From Kibdelosporangium persicum (GTDB lineage Bacteria > Actinomycetota > Actinomycetes > Mycobacteriales > Pseudonocardiaceae), in the NCBI RefSeq assembly GCF_013280595.1, contig NZ_JAAATY010000002.1, forward strand, positions 372,001-436,000: DNA of 64,000 bases. Direction: 5' to 3'. Below the pieces are notes generated by a model that had not been told where the DNA came from, searched no databases, and saw only the letters and a list, made by a program, of their open reading frames with translations. A program made the position numbers and the translations under genes. This document shows positions 23,336 to 34,811 of the stretch, one piece after another. Positions within the stretch are counted from its first letter, which is position 1. Each line of letters begins with the position of its first letter.

Positions 23336-26012
23336 GGCGGGCGCCTTCCTTGTCGTAGAACACCGGCTCGGTCACGGTCGCGGCGATCACCCGGTCGCCG
23401 AGCGGCGCCAGCAGGGTCTCGCCGATCCGGTGACGGCCGTTCTTGATCAACGCCAGCGCGAACGTCCGCTCCAGCACCGCACTGCGGTAACTCGAGGTCA
23501 CGTGTCCTTCCATCGGGACCGGCGGGGTGAGCGGCGCGTCGGAGGCGACCATCTGCGCGCCTTCCGGCAGCAACTCGGCCGGGTCGACGGGCAGCAGCCC
23601 GACCAGGTGTTTGCGGTCGGGCCGGGCGGTGTCCGGGCGCCTGAGCGAGCGCTTGCCCACGAAGTCCTTCTGCCGGGACACGATCCACGACATGCCCAGG
23701 TCGTGGGGTGTCACCGTGCCGTCGGTGTCCTGCCCGACGATCGGAAAGCCCTTCTCCGCTCGCAGGACGTGCATCGTCTCGGTGCCGTAGGGAGTGATGT
23801 CGTACGGCTTGCCTTCGTCGTGAATCGCGTTCCATGCCGCGAGGCCGTACCAGCCGGACACGTTGACCTCGTACGCCAGTTCGCCGGAGAACGAGATCCG
23901 CGCGATCCGGGCGGGAATGCCGTTCACCAAGGTTGTCTCGCGGAACGTCATGAACGGGAAGGCTTCGTTGGACACGTCGAGATCCGGCGCCACCAGGCCG
24001 ATCACCGCGCGGGACTGCGGGCCGACGACCGCGATCGTGGACCACTGCTCGGTCACCGACGTGAAGCGGACGTCCAGCTCGGGCCATTCGGTCTGGGACC
24101 ACTCCTCGAACCAGTCGAGCACGTTCGCCGCGCCACCGGTCGTGGTCGTGACGTAGTAACGGTCGTCGGCCAGCCGCATCGTCACGCCGTCGTCGAAGAC
24201 CATCCCGTCGGCCTTGCACATCATCCCGTACCGGGCCGACCCGACCGGCAGCTTCTTGAAACCGTTGGTGTACATGCGGTTCAGGAACTCACCCGCGTCC
24301 GCGCCGACCACCTCGATCTTGCCGAGCGTGCTCGCGTCCTGCATGGCCACCCCGGTACGGGCCGCCCGGCATTCGCGCAGCACGGCCGTTTCCATGTCCT
24401 CGCCGGGTTTCGGGTAGAACCACGGCCGTTTCCAGTGACCGACGTTCTCGAACTCGGCGCCGTGCGCGACGTGCCACGAGTGGATCGGCGTCGTCCGGAT
24501 CGGATCGTGCAGCTTGCCGCGATCACGGCCCGCCATCAGCGCGAACGACACCGGCACACTCGGTGCTCGGAACGTTGTGGTGCCCAGGTCGCCGGGCGTC
24601 ACGCCGAGCTCGGCGGCGATCACGCCCAACGCCGGGACGTTCGAGGTCCGGCCCTGGTCGGTGCCTGTGCCGATGGTCGTGTACCGCTTGACGTGCTCGG
24701 GTGACCGCATCCCGGCACCGACCGCGCGCCGGATGTCCGCGACCGTCGCGTCGCGTTGCAGGTCGACGAACTGGTTCCGCGGATCACCGGGCACGAGCCA
24801 CACCGGGCTCGCCGGCGTGATCTCCCGTTCCCGCACGGCAGGAAGAGGCGGTGGCGGCACCGGATAGCCGACTGCTGCCGCGGCTTCGACGCCTGCCTCG
24901 GTTGCCTCGATCAGCGCCGCTCGGGTGTCGAAGGTTCCGTTCGCGGCGCCGACCACATGGTTGGCCTGGGCCGGTGTGTCCGGGACGAACGCCTGGCCGT
25001 TCCACCGCAACGTGCCGCGGGACTGGCTGAACAGGTGCACCGCGGGCTGCCAGCCGCCGGACACCGCGAGCAGGTCGCACTCGATCCTGCGGTCTTGTGT
25101 GGACACTGCGGTGAGCCGTTCGGGCCCGTCGGTGTTCGTGATCAGGCCACTGATCACCTCGACGCCTTGGGGCGCCAGATCAGGCGGATTGGGCCGTGAA
25201 TCGACGACCGTCACCTCAGCGCCGGACTGCACGAGAGCGGCCACGGTCGCGTACGCGCTGTCGTTCGTGGTGAAGACAACGGCCTTACGGCCGGGTAGGA
25301 CCGCGTAGTTGGTGATGTACTTGCGGACCGCGCCTGCCAGCATGATCCCGGGGCGGTCGTTGTTCTCGAACACGATCGGCTGTTCGTGCGCGCCGGTCGC
25401 CAGGATCACCCGACGAGCCCGGACGTGCCACAGCGTCTGCTGGTGCGCGACCAGAACGTAGTTGCTGTCGTAGTACCCGAAAGCCCTGGCACCACTCAGA
25501 ACCCGCAGCTCCGCAGCCCCGTCCGCAGGAGGAATTCCCTGGGGGGAACCCCTGAATCTCACGTTACCGGAGGGGTACGACAATCCGACGAGCATGACGC
25601 GGGCACCACCGGCAGCCGCGGTCGTGGCGGCCATGCGCCCGGCCGGGCCCGCGCCGATCACCAGCACGTCCGTGTGCGTGTATCGCTTGTCGTACCTGCG
25701 TTGTCCGGAGTCCGGCGTGAGACGGCCGACGCCGGACAGCGTGCGGGCCACCAGGCCGTCGGTGAGCCTGACCGTCGTCGCCTGGAGCGACGGCTCGGGA
25801 CCGACTTGGACGAGCGCGTTCGGCTCCTCGATGCCCGCCGAGAAGATGCCGCGTGGCCGGTGCCGGTACAGCGAAGGCGCTACCTGCAGAACACCGTTGG
25901 CGATCATCGCGGACGCCAGCGTGTCGCCTTCGAAGCCCGAGTACTCGACGCCGTCGAGAGTGAACGTGAGTGGTTTCGTGCGGTCGATCTCGCCGCCCTC
26001 GGGCAGCCTCAT
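23325..26012 (-). CDS. soxA: Sarcosine oxidase alpha subunit
   Basis: From ATG 26012 the protein has 895 residues. The N-terminal region (FTLDGVEYSGFEGDTLASAM) is the SoxA_A3-type domain. An NAD-binding Rossmann domain follows (VLVIGAGPAGRMAATTAAAG). The C-terminal ~350 residues form a GcvT-like folate-binding domain (LGKIEVVGADAGEFLNRMYT, AEKGFPIVGQDTDGTVTPHD). SoxA channels formaldehyde from sarcosine oxidation to tetrahydrofolate, giving 5,10-methylene-THF. The start overlaps the soxD stop (ATGA). Confidence 0.96.
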   Translation of the reverse strand: MRLPEGGEIDRTKPLTFTLDGVEYSGFEGDTLASAMIANGVLQVAPSLYRHRPRGIFSAGIEEPNALVQVGPEPSLQATTVRLTDGLVARTLSGVGRLTPDSGQRRYDKRYTHTDVLVIGAGPAGRMAATTAAAGGARVMLVGLSYPSGNVRFRGSPQGIPPADGAAELRVLSGARAFGYYDSNYVLVAHQQTLWHVRARRVILATGAHEQPIVFENNDRPGIMLAGAVRKYITNYAVLPGRKAVVFTTNDSAYATVAALVQSGAEVTVVDSRPNPPDLAPQGVEVISGLITNTDGPERLTAVSTQDRRIECDLLAVSGGWQPAVHLFSQSRGTLRWNGQAFVPDTPAQANHVVGAANGTFDTRAALIEATEAGVEAAAAVGYPVPPPPLPAVREREITPASPVWLVPGDPRNQFVDLQRDATVADIRRAVGAGMRSPEHVKRYTTIGTGTDQGRTSNVPALGVIAAELGVTPGDLGTTTFRAPSVPVSFALMAGRDRGKLHDPIRTTPIHSWHVAHGAEFENVGHWKRPWFYPKPGEDMETAVLRECRAARTGVAMQDASTLGKIEVVGADAGEFLNRMYTNGFKKLPVGSARYGMMCKADGMVFDDGVTMRLADDRYYVTTTTGGAANVLDWFEEWSQTEWPELDVRFTSVTEQWSTIAVVGPQSRAVIGLVAPDLDVSNEAFPFMTFRETTLVNGIPARIARISFSGELAYEVNVSGWYGLAAWNAIHDEGKPYDITPYGTETMHVLRAEKGFPIVGQDTDGTVTPHDLGMSWIVSRQKDFVGKRSLRRPDTARPDRKHLVGLLPVDPAELLPEGAQMVASDAPLTPPVPMEGHVTSSYRSAVLERTFALALIKNGRHRIGETLLAPLGDRVIAATVTEPVFYDKEGARRDG

Positions 26013-26251
26013 GACTGGAACTCGTTCGTCACGGTGTCGCGCACGGTGTTGAACCAGCGACGGCACCCGGCGCTGTGCACCCAGCGCTCGGCGAAGGCGC
26101 CCTTGGGGTTGTCACGGAAGAACACGTACTGGGCCCATTCCTCGTCCGACAGCGACTCAGGATCAGCGGGATAGGCGACGAACGCCTGGCCGCCGTAGTG
26201 GAACTCGGTCTCCTCGCGTTCACCGCACCAGGGACAACTGATCAGCAGCAT
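26009..26251 (-). CDS. soxD: Sarcosine oxidase delta subunit
   Basis: This 80-residue protein is a typical full-length SoxD. It carries Cys6 and Cys9 (CPWCG), His59 and Cys63 (VHSAGCRRW), the positions known to hold the structural zinc. EEWAQYVFFRDNPKGAFAER is also characteristic. It lies 10 bp after soxB and overlaps soxA by 4 bp. Confidence 0.96.
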   Translation of the reverse strand: MLLISCPWCGEREETEFHYGGQAFVAYPADPESLSDEEWAQYVFFRDNPKGAFAERWVHSAGCRRWFNTVRDTVTNEFQS

Positions 26252-26261
26252 GCGGCCCCTC

Positions 26262-27464
26262 CTAGTGGGCCACGGCGGCGGCGCCGTGTTCGTCGATCAG
26301 GGCGCCTGTGGTGAAGCGCTCCAGGGTGAAGGGTTCGTTCAGGGCATGCGGTTCACCGTGCGCGAGCGTGTGCGCGAACACCCAGCCCACGCCGGGTGTC
26401 GCCTTGAACCCGCCGGTTCCCCAGCCGCAGTTGACGAACAGGTTCTCCACCGGCGTGCGGCCGATGATCGGCGACGCGTCCGGGGTGACGTCCACGATCC
26501 CGCCCCAGGTGCGGATCAGGTGCGCGTTCGCGAAGATCGGGAACAGCTCCAGCGCCGCGGCCATCTGCTGCTCGATCACGTGCACCGAACCGCGCTGGCC
26601 ATAGGAGTTGTACGAGTCGATGCCCGCGCCCATCACGAGCTCACCCTTGTGCGCCTGGCTGACGTAGACGTGCACGTGGTTCGACATGACCACGGTCGGG
26701 TGCACGGGCTCCAACAGCTCGGACACGAGCGCCTGCAACGGATGGCTCTGCAGCGGCAGCCGGATTCCCAGCGTCGAGGCGAGCACGCTCGTGTGCCCGG
26801 CTGCCGCGAGCCCGATCCGCCCCGCGTGGATCGGGCCACGATTGGTCCGCACGCCGGTGACCCGGTCGCCGTCGGTGATGAACCCCGTGACCTCGCAACC
26901 CTGGATGAGGTCGACGCCGTACCGGTCGGCCTTACGCGCGAAAGCCCAGGCCACGTAGTCGTGCTTGGCGATCCCGGCGCGCGGTTGCCACGTGCCGCCG
27001 AGCACGGGATACCGCACGTCCGGCGACACGTCGACGATCGGGCACACCTTGGCGACCTCGTCAGGAGTCAGCCACTCGCCGTCGATCCCGTTGAGCCGGT
27101 TGGCGTTCACCCGCCGCGTGCCCTCGCGGACGTCCTGCAGCGTGTGCGCCAGGTTGAGCACGCCGCGCTGGCTGAACAGGAAGTCGTACTCCAGGTCCTC
27201 CTGTAGGCCTTCCCACAGCTTCAGCGCGTGCTCGTAGATCGCCGCGCTCTCGTCCCACAGGTAGTTGGACCGGATGATCGTGGTGTTGCGGGCCATGTTC
27301 CCGCCGGCCAGCCAGCCTTTCTCCAGCACGGCCACGTTCGTGATGCCGTGGTTGCGCGCGAGGTAGTACGCGGTGGCCAGGCCGTGGCCGCCCGCCCCGA
27401 CGATGATGACGTCATACGACCTGCGCGGCTCCGGCGTGCGCCAGAGCCAGTCGGGGTGCTCCAT
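26262..27464 (-). CDS. soxB: Sarcosine oxidase beta subunit
   Basis: The 400-residue flavoprotein has the dinucleotide motif [15 protein letters not shown] at residues 22-36. [16 protein letters not shown] places His168 where the family attaches FMN covalently, and [16 protein letters not shown] lies near the C-terminus. SoxB holds both flavins and oxidises sarcosine to glycine. The gap to the upstream dimethylglycine oxidase gene is only 3 bp, so dmg-soxBDAG form one operon. Confidence 0.96.
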   Translation of the reverse strand: MEHPDWLWRTPEPRRSYDVIIVGAGGHGLATAYYLARNHGITNVAVLEKGWLAGGNMARNTTIIRSNYLWDESAAIYEHALKLWEGLQEDLEYDFLFSQRGVLNLAHTLQDVREGTRRVNANRLNGIDGEWLTPDEVAKVCPIVDVSPDVRYPVLGGTWQPRAGIAKHDYVAWAFARKADRYGVDLIQGCEVTGFITDGDRVTGVRTNRGPIHAGRIGLAAAGHTSVLASTLGIRLPLQSHPLQALVSELLEPVHPTVVMSNHVHVYVSQAHKGELVMGAGIDSYNSYGQRGSVHVIEQQMAAALELFPIFANAHLIRTWGGIVDVTPDASPIIGRTPVENLFVNCGWGTGGFKATPGVGWVFAHTLAHGEPHALNEPFTLERFTTGALIDEHGAAAVAH

Positions 27465-27467
27465 CCG

Positions 27468-29913
<2,446 letters not shown>

Positions 29914-29938
29914 AGCGTCGCGCGGCGGTGCTTTCGTG

Positions 29939-31228
29939 TCAAGCGTCGGGCAGCCAGTTGCCGTGGAAGCCCGCCGGAACCCGGCGGGGCAGCCGGACCG
30001 ACGCGGTGAACTCCAACGTCCTGGCGTCCAGGACAAGCAGTTCGGAGCCGCTGCCGTCGTGCTCGGTCACGACGGACATCAGCCAGCCGTCGTCCTCGTC
30101 CTTCGCGTCCTGCCTGCGGACGAACTCCGCCTCGCCGGGGTTTCGGCCCAGCTCGTTGACCTCGTTGTGGCCGTTTCCGGTGTCGTACTTGACGATCGCG
30201 TTGTCGGTGACCGTGTACAGGTACCGGCTCGGGCGGCCCAGGTGCTCCTCGTTGAACGACGGGAACTCGATGTCCCGGTCGTCCCGCAGTTCTTCCACGA
30301 CCTTGCCGGTGTCCAGGTCGAGGATCCACCGGTACAGCCCTGATCCGACCGCGGCGACGACAGGGTTGGTCTCGCCGCTGACCTCTCCCCAGATGTCGGC
30401 GAACTTGCCTGGCGAGTACCGCACGGCGTCGAGCACGATCCGGCCGTGGTCCTCGTAGGCGTTGCCGACGTGGAAGACGTAGCACGGGTCCACGTCGAAC
30501 CACTGGACCTCGCCGCCCCGGGGCATGACGCCGATCCGGGCGCCGTAGTCGTCGTCCCACCTGACCGGCATGCCGGAGTCGAGCAGTGACAGGTCGAAGA
30601 CCGCGGGCAGGTCCAGCCAGATCACGTGGTTCTCGGTGATCGCGAAGTCGTGCATCATCGTCGGGCCGGGCACGTCGATGACCCGGCTTTCGGCCAGGTC
30701 ACCGGCCGCGGTCAACCGGTGGTAGGTCAGGAACGGCGCGACGACGCTGTAGCCGAAGAAATGCAGTTCACCGGTGACGGGGTCCTCTTTGGGGTGCGCG
30801 GTCATCGCGCTGGTCAGCCTGCCGTCGAAGTCGCACGGCCCGACAGTGTCCAGATCGGGCGTCATCTCGTACGGAAACCCGCTCTCCACCAAGGCGAAGA
30901 TCTTGCCGGCGTGCCGGATGACGTTCGTGTTCGCGTGGACCGCGGTCAGGTCGAACCCTTGCTCGGTGATGTACGGGGCGCCGTCCAGCAGCCGGGTCTT
31001 GACCCAGCGGTTGCGGTACCACTCGGCCCGGCCGTCGCGGATCCGGACGCCGTGGATCATCCCGTCGCCCGCGAACCAGTGCCCGGGATCTTGGCCGGGC
31101 AGCGGGTTCGGGCCGTTGCGGAAGTACCGCCCGGTCAGTTCACGGGGCAACTCGCCGGTCACCGGCAGGCTGACCGCCTCGATCTCGTCGGCCACTGGCG
31201 CGAGCAGGCCTTCCAGGTACGCGGGCAT
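29939..31228 (-). CDS. Carotenoid cleavage oxygenase (RPE65 family)
   Basis: From ATG 31228 (AAGGAG 7 nt upstream) the protein has 429 residues. The start GRYFRNGPNPLPGQDPGHWF and FAGDGMIHGVRI are signatures of the carotenoid oxygenase beta-propeller. The iron His ligands are in context: TAHPKEDP, MMHDFAIT, the EEHLGRPSRY region and GFHGNWLPD at the C-terminus. Members cleave carotenoids or stilbenes; the substrate is unknown. It is divergent from a PadR regulator, and it lies upstream of dmg in the same direction, separated by the regulon boxes. Confidence 0.93.
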   Translation of the reverse strand: MPAYLEGLLAPVADEIEAVSLPVTGELPRELTGRYFRNGPNPLPGQDPGHWFAGDGMIHGVRIRDGRAEWYRNRWVKTRLLDGAPYITEQGFDLTAVHANTNVIRHAGKIFALVESGFPYEMTPDLDTVGPCDFDGRLTSAMTAHPKEDPVTGELHFFGYSVVAPFLTYHRLTAAGDLAESRVIDVPGPTMMHDFAITENHVIWLDLPAVFDLSLLDSGMPVRWDDDYGARIGVMPRGGEVQWFDVDPCYVFHVGNAYEDHGRIVLDAVRYSPGKFADIWGEVSGETNPVVAAVGSGLYRWILDLDTGKVVEELRDDRDIEFPSFNEEHLGRPSRYLYTVTDNAIVKYDTGNGHNEVNELGRNPGEAEFVRRQDAKDEDDGWLMSVVTEHDGSGSELLVLDARTLEFTASVRLPRRVPAGFHGNWLPDA

Positions 31229-31247
31229 CACGTTCTCCTTCCAGTAG

Positions 31248-31308
31248 TGACATGTCAAAACTAGAAGGTCAAAATTCGACATGTCAATGCTGGAATGTCA
31301 AAATGACC
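31248..31308. promoter_or_regulatory. Likely PadR operator region (repeated GACATGTC)
   Basis: The 8-bp palindrome GACATGTC occurs at 31249-31256 (inside TGACATGTCA) and again at 31278-31285, 29 bp apart. A third imperfect inverted repeat, GTCA-AAA-TGAC, lies at 31297-31307. The sites fill the gap between the divergent carotenoid oxygenase and padR, and ATGT/ACAT inverted repeats are typical of PadR operators. Autorepression plus control of the oxygenase is inferred. Confidence 0.65.
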
Positions 31309-31830
31309 GGCATGAGCCTTCGCCACGCCGTGCTCGGTCTGCTCACCACGGGCCCGGCCAGCGGCTACGACCTGCTGAAACGCTTCGAGGTTTCGCTCGC
31401 CTACGTCTGGTCGGCGACGCAGAGCCAGCTCTACGGCGAACTGGCCAAGATGGCCGACGAAGGGCTCGTCGAAGTCGCCGCCGAAGGCCCGCGCGGCCGC
31501 AAGGAGTACGCCATCACGGCGGACGGCCGAGCGGCCCTCCTGCACTGGATGACCGAGGTCGAGCCGGAACCGTTGCGCCGCAACGGGATGCTGCTACGGG
31601 TCTTCTTCCTGCACCTGGTCGACCCGGACAAGGCGGTCGCCTTCCTGCGTCGCCAAGCCGACCTGGCCGCGCAACAGCACGACGAGCTCAGCAAAGTCGC
31701 CGAACTCGTCGAACAGGAAGAACCCGACCAGGAGAACAAGTCCGGCCGGGTGGTCCTGGAATGGGGCCTGCGCGCCAGCGCGACCTACCGCGACTGGGCC
31801 CGCTGGGCCGAAACCCAGATCTCCTCGTGA
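31303..31830 (+). CDS. PadR-family transcriptional regulator
   Basis: From ATG 31303 the protein has 175 residues (a second ATG at 31312 is possible). The winged helix is typical PadR: MSLRHAVLGLLTTGPASGYD, TQSQLYGELAKMADEGLVEV, GRKEYAITADGRAALLHWM. A C-terminal helical dimerisation part (LRRQADLAAQQHDELSKVAE) follows. It is divergent from the carotenoid oxygenase, which is its most likely target. The stop codon lies inside the terminator stem. Confidence 0.93.
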   Translation: MTGMSLRHAVLGLLTTGPASGYDLLKRFEVSLAYVWSATQSQLYGELAKMADEGLVEVAAEGPRGRKEYAITADGRAALLHWMTEVEPEPLRRNGMLLRVFFLHLVDPDKAVAFLRRQADLAAQQHDELSKVAELVEQEEPDQENKSGRVVLEWGLRASATYRDWARWAETQISS

Positions 31831-31869
31831 GTGTTTGTCCGGGTTAGAACACGGACAAACACTCACGAG
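31824..31869. terminator. Bidirectional terminator between padR and the betaine-binding protein gene
   Basis: CTCGTGAGTGTTTGTCCG (31824-31841) is perfectly complementary to 31852-31869, an 18-bp stem with a 10-nt loop. It begins inside the last codons of padR and ends 6 bp before the stop of the convergent gene at 31876, so it probably ends both transcripts. Confidence 0.85.
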
Positions 31870-31875
31870 GGCTGA

Positions 31876-32844
31876 TCAGGAGGAACTCGGCAGCCAGGCC
31901 TTGACCTTGTCCGGGTTCTCGTCCACCCACTTCTTGGCCGCGGCGTCCGGGCTCATCTTGTCCACCGCGATCCACCTGGCGACGATGTTCTGGTCGTCGT
32001 TGGTCCACTTGAAGTTCTTCACCAGCTGGTACGCCGGACCGTTGGCGTCGGCGAACTTCTTGCTGACGATCTTGTCCAGGTCGTAGTCCGGGTAGTCACA
32101 GGCGACCTTCTCCGGCACCGCGTCACAGCCCGGCGTGTACGGCGGCAGCTTCACCTTCTCCAGCTTGATCTCCGAGAACAGCCACTGCGGCGAGTAGAAG
32201 TAACCGATCAGCGGCGTCTTGCGCTCCTCGGCCTGCTTGAACGCCTGGATCAACGCGGTCTCGCTGCCGCCGTAGACCACCTTGTAGTTCAGGCCGAGGT
32301 TCTTCACCAGCGCCTCGTCGTTGGTCACGAACGACGGGTCGCCGTCGAGCAGCTGACCCTGGGCGCCGGACTCGGAGGTCCGGAACATCTCCGCGTACTT
32401 GTTCAGGTTGTTCCAGTCCAGGATGTCCGGGTGCTGCTTGGCCAGCCACGGCGGGACGTACCAGCCGATCTGCCCCTTCACCCCGGTCGACCCGGCCGAG
32501 ACGCCGGTCTTCTGCTCGTCGATGTACTTCTTGCGCAGGTCGTCGTGGCCCCAGTTCTCCACCACCGCGTCCACTTCGCCGGTGCCGAAGCCCTGCCAGG
32601 CCACTTCCTCCTTCAGGTCCTTCTTGGTCACCCGGCAGCCGAGATTCTTCTCCGCGACGTACGCGATCACCGCGGCGTTGGCCTCGTAGCCGACCCACGG
32701 GTTGATCGCGATCTTGAACTCGCCGCACGACGCCTGCGAACCGCCGCCGCCACCGCCACCAGGGCTCTCACCGACCTTCGCGCCGCCGCAGCCGGTCAAC
32801 GCCAGCCCCGCGACCGTGAACACGACCGCCAGAGTCCTCTTCAC
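31876..32844 (-). CDS. proX: Glycine betaine/quaternary-amine ABC transporter, substrate-binding lipoprotein
   Basis: From GTG 32844 (GAGGAGG 6 nt upstream) the protein has 322 residues. The lipobox LALTGC puts the lipidated Cys at 19. The OpuAC domain follows a Gly-rich linker: FKIAINPWVGYEANAAVIAY, VAWQGFGTGEVDAVVENWGH and WYVPPWLAKQHPDILDWNNL, with Trp and Tyr suited to an aromatic betaine box. The start overlaps the permease stop (GTGA). It fits uptake of betaine for the catabolic genes nearby rather than osmoprotection alone. Confidence 0.92.
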   Translation of the reverse strand: MKRTLAVVFTVAGLALTGCGGAKVGESPGGGGGGGSQASCGEFKIAINPWVGYEANAAVIAYVAEKNLGCRVTKKDLKEEVAWQGFGTGEVDAVVENWGHDDLRKKYIDEQKTGVSAGSTGVKGQIGWYVPPWLAKQHPDILDWNNLNKYAEMFRTSESGAQGQLLDGDPSFVTNDEALVKNLGLNYKVVYGGSETALIQAFKQAEERKTPLIGYFYSPQWLFSEIKLEKVKLPPYTPGCDAVPEKVACDYPDYDLDKIVSKKFADANGPAYQLVKNFKWTNDDQNIVARWIAVDKMSPDAAAKKWVDENPDKVKAWLPSSS

Positions 32845-34811
32845 CGTGAACCTCCTCTTTGCGTGCGGTTGGCCGCCGCCTGAGTCAGGCGGTCGAGCAT
32901 CACTCCGAGCAACACGATCGCGATACCGGCCGCCAGTCCCTTGCCGTAGAGCTGGCCCTGCGAGAACCCCGCGACGACGTCGTAACCGAGCGCTCCCGCG
33001 CCGACCAGGCCGCCGACGACGACCATCGAGAGCACGTAGATCAATCCCTGGTTGGTGGCCAGCGTCAGGGCCCGGACCGACATCGGCAGCTGCACCTTGG
33101 TGATCGTCTGCCAGGTGCTGGAGCCGGACGCCACCGCCGCCTCCACTGTCGTCGCCGACACGCCGCGGATCCCGTCCGCGACGATCTTCACCGCGACCGG
33201 TGCCGCGTACACGACCGCCGCGGCGATCGCGGTGAACCTGCTGGCCGCGAACAAGGCCAGGAACGGCACCAGGTACACGAACGCGGGCATGGTCTGGGCC
33301 GCGTCGAGCACCGGCCGGATCACCCGGTCGGCCCGCTGCGAACGGCCCATCCACACGCCGACGACGACCCCGATGACCATCGTGAACACCGTGGCCACGA
33401 GCGTCGACGCCAACGTGGTCATGCCGTCGGACCACAATCCCGTCGCGACAAGCAATCCCAAGCACACCGCGGACACGATGGCTGCCCGCACACTGCCGAT
33501 CACCACCGAGATCGCGACGATCGCCACGGCTACCAGCCACCACGGCGAGTCGGCGAGCAAGGCTTGCAACGGGTCGATCAGCACCCACGTGAAGGCGTCC
33601 TTGATGCCGTTGGTGACCGGCGCGAGGGTCGACTGCACCCAGTCAGTCGCTTCCCCGGCCCATAAGACGATGGTGCTGCCGATGTCCAGCCGTGCATCGA
33701 ACTCCGCGGCCCAGAGATAGGTGTACGACAACCAGATCGCGAACACCGTCGCCGCCGCGCCGGCCAGCAGGACGATCCGGTTCGGCCGCCGGCGGCCCCG
33801 GTCCGCGGCCGCGGTGGTGACGCGGTCGAGCACGATCGCCATCACGACGATCGCCAGGCCGGCGTTGAACGCGGTGCCGACATCGAGTGTCTGCAACGCC
33901 TTGATGACCGTCTTGCCCAGACCCGGCGCGTCGATCAGGGCCGCGATGGTGACCATCGCCAGCGCCGCCATGATCGTCTGGTTCACGCCGAGCACGATGG
34001 TCCGTTTCGCCGCGGGCAGCAGAACCTTCGTCAGCATCTGGGTTCTGGTCGAACCGAGCGATTCGCCCGCCTCGACGGTGTCGTGCGGCGCGGATCTGAT
34101 GCCGTGCGCGGTCAGCCGGATCACCGGCGGGGCCGCGTAGATCAGGGTCGCGATCGTCGCGGACGCCGGGCCGATCAGGAAGAACAGCGTCAACGGCGCC
34201 AGGTACACGAACGACGGCATGATCTGCATGAAGTCCAGCACCGGTGTGATCAGCCTGGCGAACCGGTCGGACAGGCCCGCCCAGATGCCCAGCGGGATGC
34301 CGATCACCAGCGAGATGATCACGGCGGCCAGCGTGAGCGCGAGCGTGTCCATGCTTTCGCGCCACAACCCTTGCAGACCAAGGACGAAGAACCCGGCGGT
34401 GGCCAGCACCGCGACACGGATGTTGGCCACGGCGTACGACACGAAGCCGACCAGCGCGACCACGCCGAGCCAGCCGATCAGCGGTAACGGCCTGCCGAAG
34501 GACGGCTGGGCGATGACCGACTGGACGAAGATGACGAACTCGTCGACGAACAGCCGGATGTAGTTGAAGAAGTACAGGAAGACCGGGTTGGAGTTGCGGT
34601 TCGCCCCGATCACGTCGTTGAGGTTGTTGAACCAGTGGTGGACCGACGTGAGCTGCGCGCCGCCGAGGGCCAGTGTGTGCATCCCACGCAGGAACACCCA
34701 CAGCAGCAGCCACACGGCCAGGATGCCGAGCACGATCCGGCCGCGGTCGCGCACCACGATGTGCACCCTGGGCAGCGTCCTGGACACCGGGGAACTCGAT
34801 GTCGCCGCCAT
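32841..34811 (-). CDS. Betaine ABC transporter, fused double permease
   Basis: The 656-residue protein contains two BPD_transp_1 permease domains in one chain: about 150-340 (LALTLAAVIISLVIGIPLGI ... GESLGSTRTQMLTKVLLPAA) and about 445-645 (LASTLVATVFTMVIGVVVGV ... AVASGSSTWQTITKVQLPM). Each has the EAA loop that contacts the ATPase. OpuAB/ProW proteins usually carry one domain; a tandem fusion gives the whole membrane channel in one polypeptide. The start overlaps the ATPase stop by 1 bp. Confidence 0.92.
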   Translation of the reverse strand: MAATSSSPVSRTLPRVHIVVRDRGRIVLGILAVWLLLWVFLRGMHTLALGGAQLTSVHHWFNNLNDVIGANRNSNPVFLYFFNYIRLFVDEFVIFVQSVIAQPSFGRPLPLIGWLGVVALVGFVSYAVANIRVAVLATAGFFVLGLQGLWRESMDTLALTLAAVIISLVIGIPLGIWAGLSDRFARLITPVLDFMQIMPSFVYLAPLTLFFLIGPASATIATLIYAAPPVIRLTAHGIRSAPHDTVEAGESLGSTRTQMLTKVLLPAAKRTIVLGVNQTIMAALAMVTIAALIDAPGLGKTVIKALQTLDVGTAFNAGLAIVVMAIVLDRVTTAAADRGRRRPNRIVLLAGAAATVFAIWLSYTYLWAAEFDARLDIGSTIVLWAGEATDWVQSTLAPVTNGIKDAFTWVLIDPLQALLADSPWWLVAVAIVAISVVIGSVRAAIVSAVCLGLLVATGLWSDGMTTLASTLVATVFTMVIGVVVGVWMGRSQRADRVIRPVLDAAQTMPAFVYLVPFLALFAASRFTAIAAAVVYAAPVAVKIVADGIRGVSATTVEAAVASGSSTWQTITKVQLPMSVRALTLATNQGLIYVLSMVVVGGLVGAGALGYDVVAGFSQGQLYGKGLAAGIAIVLLGVMLDRLTQAAANRTQRGGSR

